Below are positions 38,375 to 47,230 of a stretch of 64,000 nt of DNA, piece by piece. The stretch covers positions 2,449,614 through 2,513,613 of the forward strand of contig NZ_CP072596.1 in assembly GCF_017815535.1 (NCBI RefSeq), read 5' to 3'. Each line of letters opens with the position of its first letter. The stretch's first letter is position 1. The notes under the pieces were generated by a model, which ran no database searches, was not told the origin of the DNA, and saw only the letters and a list, made by a program, of their open reading frames with translations. A program made the translations under genes and the position numbers. This DNA comes from Tessaracoccus sp. MC1865 (GTDB lineage Bacteria > Actinomycetota > Actinomycetes > Propionibacteriales > Propionibacteriaceae).

Positions 38375-38709
38375 GAGTGCTCCTTCAGGAGGGCGGAGAG
38401 GTTATGGGAGAAGGCACGCCAGGTGTCCGCGCGGTTGCGGAGGTCCGCCGCGCCGTCGGCGGTGAGCCGGTAGTACTTGCGGCCGGGGCCGGAATCACCG
38501 GCGCGCCAGTCGGTGTCGACGAACCCGGCCTCTTCGAGGCGGCCGAGGATGGGATAGAGGGTGCCGCCCTTGACGGTGCCGAAGCCGGCGTCGTTCAGGC
38601 GGCTGGTGATCTCGTAGCCATAGGTCTCGCCCTCGGCGATGATCGCAAGAACGGCCACTTCGAGGAAGCCCTTGAGCCAACTCGACGGCCAGGGAGTTGC
38701 AGGTACCAT
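38371..38709 (-). CDS. PadR family transcriptional regulator
   Basis: 112-residue winged-helix regulator. Family core: LKGFLEVAVLAIIAEGETYGYEIT, GTVKGGTLYPILGRLEEAGFV and GRKYYRLTADGAADLRN, with the wing before the C-terminal helix. Its start codon lies inside a perfect 9-bp inverted repeat (TGACTAGAT-N9-ATCTAGTCA), and TACGAT sits 6 nt before the ATG, so the protein probably represses itself and the overlapping HAAS gene from a leaderless promoter. No ligand can be predicted. Confidence 0.86.
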   Translation of the reverse strand: MVPATPWPSSWLKGFLEVAVLAIIAEGETYGYEITSRLNDAGFGTVKGGTLYPILGRLEEAGFVDTDWRAGDSGPGRKYYRLTADGAADLRNRADTWRAFSHNLSALLKEHS

Positions 38710-38735
38710 GACTAGATCGTATATCTATCTAGTCA
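38709..38735. promoter_or_regulatory. Inverted repeat covering the padR start, likely PadR operator
   Basis: Perfect arms TGACTAGAT (38709-38717) and ATCTAGTCA (38727-38735) with a 9-nt spacer. The repeat covers the -10-like TACGAT (38716-38721, minus) and the last base of the start codon, an arrangement suited to autorepression. Confidence 0.6.
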
Positions 38736-38745
38736 GCGATGCAAC

Positions 38746-40233
38746 CTATATCGCGTGGGAACCGTCGCCGGCGAGGATCAGCATCTGGTCGAGGAGGGCC
38801 TGACGGATCTCTGGAAGCAGCGCGGCGGCCAGCTCCGCAGCGTCGAGGTCGAGGACCTGCGCGACGGCGGCCACCACCTGGCCAACGGTCAACTCGCCGT
38901 CGAGCGCGCCGAGGGCGGCGGCCAGGGCGGTGTCGGCCTTGATGGCACGCAGGAGCCCCACCCGCTGGCGGAACACCACGTGCTCCGGATCCTCCGCGCC
39001 GGGCCGGCCGATGGTCTCCTGCTCGACGTCGACGAGCCGGGGCCGGGCGCCCAACAGCTCCGCGGTCGGTAGCTGGAACGCATCCACGGCGGCAAGATGC
39101 CGGGCGAAGACGTCTCCCACCGGCTGGGCGACAGCGTGCGGCCAGCTCTCAAAACGGCAGTGGGGCTCGGCCCGCTCCGCCCTGGTGACGAGCACCCATC
39201 CCATCCCGATGCTGCGCACGCCCAGGCGCTCGAAGTAGGCCAGCCACTCGTCGTAGGCCGCCCTCCACCGGTCCGTACCCGCCAGCCCGGCGTCGGTGAG
39301 CCACATCTCGATGTAGGAGAACACGTCCAGGCGCTCCCGCTCGATGATCCAGGCGTCACAGGAGTCCGGGATCCAGGCGCCGAGCCGCTCCTCCCACGGC
39401 TGGTCCGTCACGGCCCAGTTGGTCAGCAGTTGCAGCGACCCCCCGGGGGTGAGGTGGTCCGCGGCACCGCGGATCAGGGTCTCGACGAGGGAGTCGCCCT
39501 CGAAGTTCGCCTCCCGGTAGGTGAGGGTGTCGGCCTCGTCGGTGGGCGGACTCATGACGAAGGGCGGGTTCGACACGATGAGGTCGAACCGCTCCCCCGC
39601 CACCGGCTCGTAGAGGGATCCGTTGCGGTAGTCCACCTCGACACCGCCCAGCCCGGCGGTCACCCTCGCCAGTTCAAGGGCGCGCTCGTTGACGTCCGTG
39701 GCGACCACCCGGCCGGCGTGCCGGCTGAGATGCAGCGACTGCACCCCACAGCCGGTGCCGAGGTCCAACGCGGTGTCCACAGGCGTGCGCATGGTCAGCT
39801 GTGCGAGCGTGGTGGACGCGGGCGACACTCCCAGCACGTAGTCAGGGCGGATGGGCGACATCCCGTGGTCGAGGCCCGGGGTGGGGTCCGCCACCACCCA
39901 TCCGGACGCTCCGTCGTCGGGCGAGCCGTAGGGGCGGATGTCCACGACGGCGCGGACCGAATCCCCGTCCGCCCGCACGAAACCCTCCTCCAGCAGGGCG
40001 TCCACATCGACCGCAACGGCCACCGCCTCGCGCGGCACCGCCTGTTGGAGGATGAAGAGCCTGATCAGCGCGGCCTGCGGGTCTGCGGCGGCGCGGAGCG
40101 CCACGTCGGCCGGCACGGTGCAGTTGCGCCCCAGCCCCGCCTGGCCATCCTCACCGATCCGGTCGACCACCGCATCTGAGGTGTAGCGGGCGGCGGTGAG
40201 CTGGTCGCGGAGCGCGGCGGTGTCGATGGCCAT
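38746..40233 (-). CDS. Class I SAM-dependent methyltransferase, large, N5-glutamine type
   Basis: 495 residues. SAM motif I is ALDLGTGCGVQSLHL and the catalytic tetrapeptide is IVSNPPFVMS (NPPF), as in PrmC/RlmG-type N-methyltransferases. The N-terminal 130 residues (four-helix lead domain with a LLEEGFVRADGD stretch) and the C-terminal 110 residues, mainly helical, are extensions found in a group of actinobacterial proteins of unknown substrate. TAAGAT (40240-40245) lies 6 nt before the ATG, suggesting a leaderless mRNA. It ends 37 bp from padR on the same strand. Confidence 0.82.
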   Translation of the reverse strand: MAIDTAALRDQLTAARYTSDAVVDRIGEDGQAGLGRNCTVPADVALRAAADPQAALIRLFILQQAVPREAVAVAVDVDALLEEGFVRADGDSVRAVVDIRPYGSPDDGASGWVVADPTPGLDHGMSPIRPDYVLGVSPASTTLAQLTMRTPVDTALDLGTGCGVQSLHLSRHAGRVVATDVNERALELARVTAGLGGVEVDYRNGSLYEPVAGERFDLIVSNPPFVMSPPTDEADTLTYREANFEGDSLVETLIRGAADHLTPGGSLQLLTNWAVTDQPWEERLGAWIPDSCDAWIIERERLDVFSYIEMWLTDAGLAGTDRWRAAYDEWLAYFERLGVRSIGMGWVLVTRAERAEPHCRFESWPHAVAQPVGDVFARHLAAVDAFQLPTAELLGARPRLVDVEQETIGRPGAEDPEHVVFRQRVGLLRAIKADTALAAALGALDGELTVGQVVAAVAQVLDLDAAELAAALLPEIRQALLDQMLILAGDGSHAI

Positions 40234-40239
40234 GGCGAC

Positions 40240-40245
40240 ATCTTA
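40240..40245 (-). promoter_or_regulatory. -10 box of a probable leaderless promoter (methyltransferase)
   Basis: TAAGAT on the minus strand, then GTCGCC and the ATG at 40233; no Shine-Dalgarno. Confidence 0.5.
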
Positions 40246-40319
40246 GGCAGGGCGGCGTCGGACGAATCGCCATCGACGAGGCCTGTCGGCCTGACCCTCC
40301 CGGTTGCGACCATGGGCGC

Positions 40320-41123
40320 ATGGCACTGAAAAGGAACGTAGTGATCGCCGCCATCGCGGCGGCAGCATTGGGGGTCAGCGCCTGCAGCGGAACCGCGGAG
40401 ACCCCCCAGACGCAGGCCCCGGCCAGCTCCACCGCAACGGCCCAGGAGACCGGAGCAGGCGGCTCGAAGAGCGCTGCGGTCGAGACCTCCGCCGAGGCGA
40501 CGCCGACGCAGGAGGATTCGCCCGCTGCCGAGCCGAGCGAGGAGGAGTCGCCCCCCGAAGAGGCGTCCGGCGAGCTCCCCTGGGACGAAGGCCCCGTGGA
40601 CACGGAGGCCTTCCTCGACCTGTACCGCCCGGTGCAGGAGTCGATCACGACGATGAAGATGACCACCTCGACGTCGGTCCCAGGCTCCGAAACCGTCACG
40701 TACGTCGACAGCACGGACCCGACCAATCCCCGCACCTACACGGTGCTCGAGGCCGCCGGGAAGAAGGTGGAGTCGGTCACCGAGGGCACCACCGCCTATA
40801 CGCGGACCGACGGCGGGGCCTGGCAGGAGCAGCAGATCCCCGACACGGCTGAGGGGACCAAGCCCACCCTCGATGCCGAGACCCTCCGTGGCCTCGTCGA
40901 ATCCATCGAACTCGTGGACAAGGGCGAGCGGAAGTTCACAGTGGTGCTGGATCTGGGGGCGCTGGTGCCCTCCGCGGCGCCCGGGACGGAAGGGATCCCC
41001 ACCACCTGGTGGCTCGATGACCAACTGCGCCTGGTGAAGCAGGAAATGACGATCATGGAGGCGACGGTCATCACGGAGTACTCCGAGTTCAACCAGCCGG
41101 TGGACATCCCGCAGGTGCCGTAG
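40320..41123 (+). CDS. Lipoprotein, LppX/LprG-like fold suspected
   Basis: 267-residue exported protein. Signal peptide MALKRNVVIAAIAAAALG followed by lipobox VSAC with Cys22. A Ser/Glu/Pro-rich linker (30-85) separates it from a globular domain with the sequence order and TYTV/TAYTRTDGGAW strands seen in LppX/LprAFG lipoproteins, which carry lipids in mycobacteria. That family link is weak. The start has no clear ribosome site. It is convergent with the aldo/keto reductase gene. Confidence 0.65.
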   Translation: MALKRNVVIAAIAAAALGVSACSGTAETPQTQAPASSTATAQETGAGGSKSAAVETSAEATPTQEDSPAAEPSEEESPPEEASGELPWDEGPVDTEAFLDLYRPVQESITTMKMTTSTSVPGSETVTYVDSTDPTNPRTYTVLEAAGKKVESVTEGTTAYTRTDGGAWQEQQIPDTAEGTKPTLDAETLRGLVESIELVDKGERKFTVVLDLGALVPSAAPGTEGIPTTWWLDDQLRLVKQEMTIMEATVITEYSEFNQPVDIPQVP

Positions 41124-41134
41124 GCCTGAACTGG

Positions 41135-41172
41135 AGCGCCCGCGACGGGGACGGATCCCTGCCGCGGGCGCT
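41135..41172. terminator. Bidirectional terminator hairpin
   Basis: Arms AGCGCCCGCG (41135-41144) and CGCGGGCGCT (41163-41172), with an inner GGGGA/TCCCT pairing extending the stem, between convergent lipoprotein and aldo/keto reductase genes. Confidence 0.7.
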
Positions 41173-41208
41173 TCTGCACTGGGCGAAGACGAGCGCTGCC
41201 TTGTTCCG

Positions 41209-42255
41209 TCACACGGAGTCGGTGGCTCCCTGCCAGAGGTTGATGCCTCCCACTCCGGAGTGCTCGTCGATCGCCGAGAGCTCGTCCTCGGTGAAGGCCA
41301 GGTTGGTGAGGGCGTCGAGATTCGCGTCGAGCTGGCGCACCGACGAAGCGCCCAGCAGCGCGGAGGTGACGGACGCTTCGCCCTGGTCGCGGAGCACCCA
41401 GGCGATGGCCATCTGGGCCAACGACTGCCCGCGGCCCTCGGCGATCCCATTCAGCGCGCGGAGGTGTTCGAGGTTCTTCTCGTTCAGCAGCCCCTCGTCG
41501 AGCGACTTCCCCGCGGCCGCGCGGGAATCAGCCGGGATGCCGTCGAGGTAACGGTCGGTGAGCATCCCCTGCGCCAGCGGCGAGAAGGCGATGACGCCCA
41601 TGCCGTTGGCGGCCGCGGACTGCAGGAGGCTGGGCTCGCCGTCCTCAACCCAGCGGTTGAGGATGGAGTACGACGGCTGATGGATGACCAGCGGCGTGCC
41701 GAGCTCGCGCGCGATCTGCTGGGCCTTGGCCGTCAACTCCGCCGAGTAGGAAGAGATCCCGGCGTACAGGGCGCGGCCGGAGCGGACGATGAAGTCCAGG
41801 GCCTGCATCGTCTCCTCGACGGGGGTGTCCGGGTCAGGGCGGTGGTGGTAGAAGATGTCGACGTAATCGAGACCCATGCGCACCAGCGAGTCGTCGCAGG
41901 ACGCGACGAGGTACTTGCGCGAGCCGCCGAAGCCGTAGGGGCCGGGCCACATGTCCCAGCCGGCCTTCGAGGAGATGACCAGTTCACCGCGGTACCGCTT
42001 GAAGTCCTCGGCGAAGTGGCGGCCGAAGTTCGTCTCCGAGGAGCCGTAGGGCGGGCCGTAGTTGTTCGCGAGGTCGAAGTGCGTCACGCCGCGGTCGAAG
42101 GCGCGCCTCAGGATGTCGCGCTGCGTCTGGAGCGGCTTGTCGTCTCCGAAGTTGTGCCACAGGCCCAGCGAGATCGCGGGCAGTTTCAGGCCGGAGGTGC
42201 CGAGCCGCCGGTACGGCATGGAGTCATAACGGTCTTCCGCTGCAACATAAGTCAT
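41209..42255 (-). CDS. Aldo/keto reductase, YghZ (glyceraldehyde-3-phosphate reductase) type
   Basis: 348-residue NADPH-dependent TIM-barrel reductase. The tetrad residues appear as FDLANNYG (Asp and Tyr), VISSKAG (Lys) and FYHHRPD (His). The N-terminal YRRLGTSGLKLPAISLGLWHNFGD and the HRPDPDTPVEETMQALD region match E. coli YghZ/YqhE relatives that reduce L-glyceraldehyde-3-phosphate or methylglyoxal. TAGGCT (42262-42267, minus) lies 6 nt before the ATG. Substrate is inferred from family only. Confidence 0.88.
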   Translation of the reverse strand: MTYVAAEDRYDSMPYRRLGTSGLKLPAISLGLWHNFGDDKPLQTQRDILRRAFDRGVTHFDLANNYGPPYGSSETNFGRHFAEDFKRYRGELVISSKAGWDMWPGPYGFGGSRKYLVASCDDSLVRMGLDYVDIFYHHRPDPDTPVEETMQALDFIVRSGRALYAGISSYSAELTAKAQQIARELGTPLVIHQPSYSILNRWVEDGEPSLLQSAAANGMGVIAFSPLAQGMLTDRYLDGIPADSRAAAGKSLDEGLLNEKNLEHLRALNGIAEGRGQSLAQMAIAWVLRDQGEASVTSALLGASSVRQLDANLDALTNLAFTEDELSAIDEHSGVGGINLWQGATDSV

Positions 42256-42261
42256 GCCGTC

Positions 42262-42267
42262 AGCCTA
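42262..42267 (-). promoter_or_regulatory. -10 box of a probable leaderless promoter (aldo/keto reductase)
   Basis: TAGGCT on the minus strand, then GACGGC and the ATG at 42255. Confidence 0.5.
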
Positions 42268-42297
42268 TTGGCACGCCGGAGGCGGTGCTGGAGGCGG

Positions 42298-42657
42298 TCA
42301 CGTTCCCGCGGTGGCGCTGCGCAGAAAGGTCCGTGGCGCACCGGGCAGGGCCGGCTCCAAGGGGGCACGGACCGCGATCTCGACGACGACGTGCCGGCCG
42401 CCGCCCCGCACGGCGCACTCCGCGACCGAGACCCCGTTGCGGACCGCGGCCTCGCCCGCCGCGGAGCAGGGGTCAGCGCCCTGGACCGACGCCGACACCG
42501 CTGCGAGGGCGGCGAGCTCGGCCGCCTGTTCGGCGTGCCTGGCCGCCGAGAACCACGCGATCAGGACCCCAGCCACGGTGAACGACGCCAGGAGCGCCAG
42601 GCTCATCCCCATCGTCAGCAGCACCCCTGCCGAACCGCGCTCGGTGTGGCGGCTCAC
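42298..42657 (-). CDS. TadE-like protein of the helicase/secretion neighbourhood
   Basis: 119 residues. A hydrophobic segment at about 11-36 follows a short basic N-terminus, and a small globular domain with two Cys (QGADPCSAAG and VAECAVRGG) lies outside. It resembles the Rv3654c-type TadE-like proteins that end the actinobacterial Tad cluster. The prepilin Glu at position +5 after the Gly is absent (RGSAGVL), so it may not be processed as a pilin. Overlaps the preceding TadE gene by 4 bp. Confidence 0.7.
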   Translation of the reverse strand: MSRHTERGSAGVLLTMGMSLALLASFTVAGVLIAWFSAARHAEQAAELAALAAVSASVQGADPCSAAGEAAVRNGVSVAECAVRGGGRHVVVEIAVRAPLEPALPGAPRTFLRSATAGT

Positions 42658-43013
42658 GGCCCGATCCCCGGTTCGTAGGCGGCCCAGGCCCGGGCCGAGA
42701 CGTCGACGACGCCCAGCCTCAGAACGGGCACCGGCAGCGTCACGCTGGCCTGGACCCCGAGGTGCTCCCTGACCACCTCTATGCGTGCGCCTTTCGGCGC
42801 CCGGGCCCTGGCTTCGGCGAAGGCTTCGTCGTCACCCCGGGCGGCCTGCCGGGCCAGCTGGGCGCTGGCCTCGGCGGCCGTTGCCTGGGCCACTCCGAGG
42901 AGGGAGGCCCCGACCAGGCCAACGGTGAGGACCACGGCGAGCAGCAACCCGACGCAGAGCTCGACGGCGACCATCCCCTGTTCACCCCGCCGGGTCCTCC
43001 CTCCTCGGATCAC
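42654..43013 (-). CDS. TadE family pseudopilin
   Basis: 119 residues with a prepilin-like end: RRGEQG-MVAVE, where Gly13 precedes a hydrophobic helix (14-40) with Glu at +5, the classic processing site of type IVb pilins. The rest is a soluble domain of Ala-rich helix and strands. Its start overlaps the end of the Flp gene by 4 bp (GTGA/ATGA type) and its stop overlaps the next TadE-like gene. Probably a minor subunit of the Tad/Flp pilus or secretion device. Confidence 0.75.
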   Translation of the reverse strand: MIRGGRTRRGEQGMVAVELCVGLLLAVVLTVGLVGASLLGVAQATAAEASAQLARQAARGDDEAFAEARARAPKGARIEVVREHLGVQASVTLPVPVLRLGVVDVSARAWAAYEPGIGP

Positions 43014-43252
43014 CCTCCGACCTTGAGCAGATCGGAGATGTTGAAGTCGCCCTGCAGCACCTTGCCGAAGACGCCGGTGACCCAGTCGAAGAGCACCTGG
43101 AAGAACGCGTTGTCGGAGAAGACCCGGACCAAGAGGATGGCGACGGTGGCGGCGGCGAGCAGGCCGATGGCGTACTCGACGGTGGTGAGGCCCCGCTCAG
43201 TGAGGCGGCGCAGCTGTGCCCTGCGCTGGGGGTGGAGCACGAGGTTGGACAT
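43010..43252 (-). CDS. Flp-type prepilin, DUF4244
   Basis: 80 residues: basic leader (MSNLVLHPQRRAQLRRLTER), then the prepilin cleavage site G21-LTTVE with Glu at +5, followed by a single hydrophobic helix (about 27-48) and a short tail. This is the DUF4244 small pilin seen in actinobacterial Tad clusters. GGAACCTCC just before the ATG serves as ribosome-binding region. 103 bp separate it from the helicase gene upstream and hold no gene. No prepilin peptidase gene is present in the window. Confidence 0.8.
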   Translation of the reverse strand: MSNLVLHPQRRAQLRRLTERGLTTVEYAIGLLAAATVAILLVRVFSDNAFFQVLFDWVTGVFGKVLQGDFNISDLLKVGG

Positions 43253-43355
43253 GGAGGTTCCTTTCCCGAGGTCGGCCGCCTTTCGGCCGGTCTCACCCCC
43301 ATTGATCGGAAAAGGGCACCCTGAATCACCGCGTGAACCCGCGTGTGTGGATTAG

Positions 43356-45656
43356 TCAGGCGGACAACACCGCGGGCTGTGGACAACGGGTGATCGCCCT
43401 AGACTCCGCGTCGAGCAGCAGCCCGAGCAGCTCGGCCGCATCCGGCTTGTTCAGCACCTGGTTGGCGTTGCCACACTTGGGCGACACCACGCAGGCAGGG
43501 CAGCCCTCGGCGCAGCCGCACCGGGTGAGGCGCTCGAAGGTGGCTGCCAGCCACTCCCCGATGACCTCGTAGCCCCGGTACGCGAAGCCGGAGCCACCCG
43601 TCATTCCGTCGTGCACGAAGATCGTGCAGAGGCCGGTGTCCGGGTGCAGGGCGGTGCTGACGCCACCGATGTCCCACCGGTCGCACGGTGCGAACGCCGG
43701 CAGGAGCCCGATGGCGGTGTGCTCCATGGCGTGGGCGGCTGCGCCCATCTGGAGTTCAGCCCAGCCCAGGCGGCCGGCGAGGTGCGCCGGGACCGTCCAC
43801 CACACCGCCTGCGTGGTCATCCGGTGCCGCGGCATCTCCAGGGCGGTGGTGTCCCACACCTCATGGGTCACCTCGTCGCGCCGGAGGTAGGCGAGCACCT
43901 GGGAATCCAGCAGCACGTCACCGCGGCAGACCTCAGTGACGCCCAGCCGCTTGCGGTCCATCTCGCGGAGGATCTCGATGTCGAACGACGACTGCGGTTG
44001 CGTGTAGTACCTCGGCCTGCCCTGGACGACGAACGCCTGGTGCTCCTCGCGGTCCAGTTCATCGACGAGGAACGTTTCGCCTTGGTGGAGGTACACCGCC
44101 CCGGGGTGGACGGTGCGGTCTGCGGCCGCCATGTCCACCACGCCGACCACCCGGCCCGTGTCGCGCTCGATGATGTCGACGGGGCGCTCCCCGATGGCGC
44201 GCAGGTCGATGAAGTCCACAGCCCGGTCCGGCCTCGTCCAGAAGTAGCGGCCGGCGCGGTTGCGCAGCACCCCCTGCTGCGCCAGCGCGTCAGCCACCAT
44301 GGAGGTGGTGGGGCCGAACCACCGCTCGTCGTCTGCTGACAGCGGCAGTTCCTGGGCGGCTGCGGCGAGGTGGGGCCCGAGCACCCGGGGGTTCTCGGGG
44401 TGCAGCACCGCCCGCTCGACGGGCGCGTCGAAGATCAGTTCCGGATGCTCGAGGAGGTAGACGTCCAGCGGGTTCTCCCGGGCGAGGAGCACCACGAGGG
44501 CGTCCTGGCCGCGGCGCCCCGCGCGGCCCGCCTGCTGCCAGAAAGACGCGAGTTTGCCCGGATAGCCGGACACCAGCACCGCATCCATCCCGGCGACGTC
44601 GACGCCGAGTTCCAGCGCATTGGTGGAGGCCAACCCCCGCAGCTCGCCGCTGTGCAGGGCTGCCTCGAGTTCGCGCCGGTCGTAGGCAAGGTAGCCGCCG
44701 CGGTAGGAGGCGACCCTGGTGGGCTCGCGCGCCACCTCCTGCGCAGCCAGGGAGACCAGTTCGGCACCCTGGCGGGAGGGCACGAACGCGATCACCTGCC
44801 TGCCCTCGTCCGTCAGCCCCGCCAACAGGCGGGCGGTGTCGTCGCGCAGCGACTTCTCCGGCCGCCACAGCGCCACCGTGCGCCGGCCCGACGGCGACGA
44901 GTCCTCGTCGACCACCTTCACCGGGCCGGACCCGATGAGGGTCTCCGCGAACTCCCCGGCGTTGGGCGCCGTGGCCGACGACAGCGCGACGACGGGGTCT
45001 GCCCCGTACTGCGCCGCGATCCGCCGCAACCTGCGCAGCACTTGCGCCACGTGCGCCCCGAAGATGCCCTGATAGCGATGGGCCTCGTCGACGACGATGT
45101 AGCGCAGCGAGCCCAGGAACCTCGACCACCGCTGGTGGTTGGGCAGCATGGAGAAGTGCAGCATGTCCGGATTGGTCAGGATGAAGCTGGCGTGGTCTCT
45201 GGCGAAGCGCCGCTCGGCCTCGTCCGAGTCACCGTCGAGCGGGGTGATGCGCCAGGTCTGGGGCCCGAGTGCCGCCGCCGCCCGGGCCTGGTCGTGCGCC
45301 AGCGCTTTGGTGGGCGAGATGTACAGCGCGGTGTGCCGAGGGCCGGTGAGCCGGGCACGCATCGAATCCACGCTGGCGCCCACCTTGCCGTGCACGGCGC
45401 CGGTGATGATGGGCATGAGGTAGCCGAGCGACTTGCCGGAGCCGGTGGGCGTGCACACGATGCTGTGCTCGCCGTGGAACAGGGCGTCCGCGAATTCCAC
45501 CTGGTGCCGCCAGGGTGCGTCGATGCCCGCTGCGGCGATCTGTTCTGCGGCCTTGACCGGCAGCCAACTGGGCCACGCCGTGGGCACGCCAGAGGAGGCG
45601 TCGCGCTGCGAAACAGCGGTCACCTCGTCGCGGCCCAGCACCCAGGAAAACGTCAC
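43356..45656 (-). CDS. DEAD/DEAH-box helicase with DUF1998 (MrfA-like)
   Basis: 766-residue superfamily-2 helicase. Motif I CTPTGSGKSLGY, motif II VDEAHRYQG (DEAH), motif III LSSATAPNAGEF, motif VI-like QQAGRAGRRGQDAL, and a C-terminal DUF1998/metal-binding region with four Cys (CGCAEGCPACVVSPKC). It is the Rv3649-type helicase that gives the helicase/secretion neighbourhood its name; relatives in Bacillus (MrfA) act in mitomycin-adduct repair. GTG 45656 follows GAGGG. Whether it works with the Tad genes is unknown. Confidence 0.9.
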   Translation of the reverse strand: MTFSWVLGRDEVTAVSQRDASSGVPTAWPSWLPVKAAEQIAAAGIDAPWRHQVEFADALFHGEHSIVCTPTGSGKSLGYLMPIITGAVHGKVGASVDSMRARLTGPRHTALYISPTKALAHDQARAAAALGPQTWRITPLDGDSDEAERRFARDHASFILTNPDMLHFSMLPNHQRWSRFLGSLRYIVVDEAHRYQGIFGAHVAQVLRRLRRIAAQYGADPVVALSSATAPNAGEFAETLIGSGPVKVVDEDSSPSGRRTVALWRPEKSLRDDTARLLAGLTDEGRQVIAFVPSRQGAELVSLAAQEVAREPTRVASYRGGYLAYDRRELEAALHSGELRGLASTNALELGVDVAGMDAVLVSGYPGKLASFWQQAGRAGRRGQDALVVLLARENPLDVYLLEHPELIFDAPVERAVLHPENPRVLGPHLAAAAQELPLSADDERWFGPTTSMVADALAQQGVLRNRAGRYFWTRPDRAVDFIDLRAIGERPVDIIERDTGRVVGVVDMAAADRTVHPGAVYLHQGETFLVDELDREEHQAFVVQGRPRYYTQPQSSFDIEILREMDRKRLGVTEVCRGDVLLDSQVLAYLRRDEVTHEVWDTTALEMPRHRMTTQAVWWTVPAHLAGRLGWAELQMGAAAHAMEHTAIGLLPAFAPCDRWDIGGVSTALHPDTGLCTIFVHDGMTGGSGFAYRGYEVIGEWLAATFERLTRCGCAEGCPACVVSPKCGNANQVLNKPDAAELLGLLLDAESRAITRCPQPAVLSA

Positions 45657-45710
45657 CCCTCAACTGTGCCAGCCGCCACCCACAATTTCTGAATCGACCG
45701 CCGTGTCGAT

Positions 45711-46445
45711 TCAACCCGAGAAGAAGTTCTGGATCAGCCCGGCGATGATGGGAACCACTCCGACCAGCATGAAGGCGGGCAGGAAGCACGCCATCAGGGG
45801 CACGACCGACCGGACCCCCACCGTCCGGGCAGCCTTGAGCGACCGATCACGGAAGTCCTGCCGGGCGTCCTCGGCGTGCACCCTGAGCACGCCGGAGAGG
45901 GACGCCCCGGATCGCTCGGCCCGGGCGATGTCCGCCGCCGGCTGCCCCCAGACCGGGTGCTGCCGCAGCCGTGCCCACGCCTCAGGCCCTGCCCGGCCGA
46001 GCGCCAGCTGCGCCGCCACCTCCCGCAACAGCTTCTGCGTGGCGGGTGGTGACACGTCCGCGACCGCCTCCACTGCGGCCGACATGGGTTGGCCCGCTTC
46101 CAGGCAGACGCGGAGGAACCCCAGGGCGTCCGGGAGCTCCGCCGCCAGTTCCCCCGTGTCCGGCCGTGGCGCGCGGTACCCCAGCAACACCACCGACCCC
46201 AGACCGACCACCAAGCCACCCGCCATTGCGAGCATCCCGTCGAGGGCCAGCATCAGGAGAGCGCCCATGGGCAGGCCCAGGAGCGCCCGTTGACGCAGCG
46301 GCAGGGCCCCCTCCCTGCCCTCCAGCCACGCAGGGACCCTCCGTTCGGGCCGTGCCCGGAGCCGCTCCAGCGCCGCAGCCGGCGCGGGCATCGCCACCAG
46401 CACCGCCAGGAACGCAGCCAGGGCGGCCATGAGTAACTGGTTCAT
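45711..46445 (-). CDS. tadC: Type II secretion F-family protein (TadC-like)
   Basis: 244 residues from ATG 46445 (GGAGG upstream; longer in-frame readings run through tadB). Hydrophobic helices at about 4-20, 57-90 and 212-240 flank a T2SSF-type cytoplasmic domain (LPDALGFLRVCLEAGQPMSAAVEAVADV ... SGASLSGVLRVHAEDAR). It should be an inner-membrane platform subunit for the Tad ATPase. Its start overlaps the tadB stop by 4 bp. Confidence 0.82.
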   Translation of the reverse strand: MNQLLMAALAAFLAVLVAMPAPAAALERLRARPERRVPAWLEGREGALPLRQRALLGLPMGALLMLALDGMLAMAGGLVVGLGSVVLLGYRAPRPDTGELAAELPDALGFLRVCLEAGQPMSAAVEAVADVSPPATQKLLREVAAQLALGRAGPEAWARLRQHPVWGQPAADIARAERSGASLSGVLRVHAEDARQDFRDRSLKAARTVGVRSVVPLMACFLPAFMLVGVVPIIAGLIQNFFSG

Positions 46446-47230
46446 CTGACCTCCCTCCTTCCCTGCGCGAGCTTGTCGATCCACAACACCCCGGCGGCCG
46501 TCAAGGTCACCGCCGTGAGCACCAGCACCTGACCGATGACGCCGCCGAACAGGAATTCCAGTGGGTCTGCGCCGGCTGCGAAGCCCAGGCCGACGGCCAG
46601 GAAGGGCAGCGCGGCCATGATGTGGCCACTCGCGCGCGCTGCAGCCAGCTCGGCCTCGATCACGGCCTGCAGTTGCCGTTGGCGCCGCAGATTCTCTGAC
46701 ACCGACGACAGGACGTCCGCCACCGGGGCCCCACTCCTCTCGCTCACCCGCCACGCGGAGGCGACGGACCGCATCCCGCCCTGACCGGGGACGGAGGCAA
46801 CCCGCTCCAACTCCGCCCCGACATCCGAGCCCAACGCGGCGGCCGCGGCAGCAGGGGCGAGGACAGGCGAGTCCCGAGCCGCCTCGGCAAGCGCCACGGT
46901 GGGGATCTGGCCGGAGCGCAGCAGGGAACTCAACACGCGGGCGGCCGCGGCGCACTCGCCGGCCCGCCGGGAGGCGCTGCGTCGACGCCGCGCGCTCGCC
47001 ACCAGCCAGCCGCTGGTGCCGAACGCGATGGCGCCCACCGCCATCCAGCCGACCGCCCGGAACCCCAGCGCCCCCGCCGCCCCGACCACGGCGAGCACCC
47101 CGAGCACCACCCACGGCGACACCCGCGTGGTTAGGCGACGGCGGCGCGGCGCCAGGCGACGCAACCCGGGGGCCGGCCCGATCAGCGCCGCCGCGGAGAG
47201 GGCGGCCACCAGCGCAGCGCCGGTCACCAT
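46442..47230 (-). CDS. tadB: Type II secretion F-family protein (TadB-like)
   Basis: 262 residues from ATG 47230, overlapping the tadA stop by 7 bp (an in-frame GTG at 47227 is possible). Two to three TM helices at about 5-20 and 38-75, then a T2SSF domain (VLSSLLRSGQIPTVALAEAARDSPVLAP ... ERSGAPVADVLSSVSENLRRQRQ) and two TM helices at the end. Partner of the adjacent TadC-like protein in the membrane platform; homologue of the Rv3658c position. Confidence 0.82.
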   Translation of the reverse strand: MVTGAALVAALSAAALIGPAPGLRRLAPRRRRLTTRVSPWVVLGVLAVVGAAGALGFRAVGWMAVGAIAFGTSGWLVASARRRRSASRRAGECAAAARVLSSLLRSGQIPTVALAEAARDSPVLAPAAAAAALGSDVGAELERVASVPGQGGMRSVASAWRVSERSGAPVADVLSSVSENLRRQRQLQAVIEAELAAARASGHIMAALPFLAVGLGFAAGADPLEFLFGGVIGQVLVLTAVTLTAAGVLWIDKLAQGRREVR

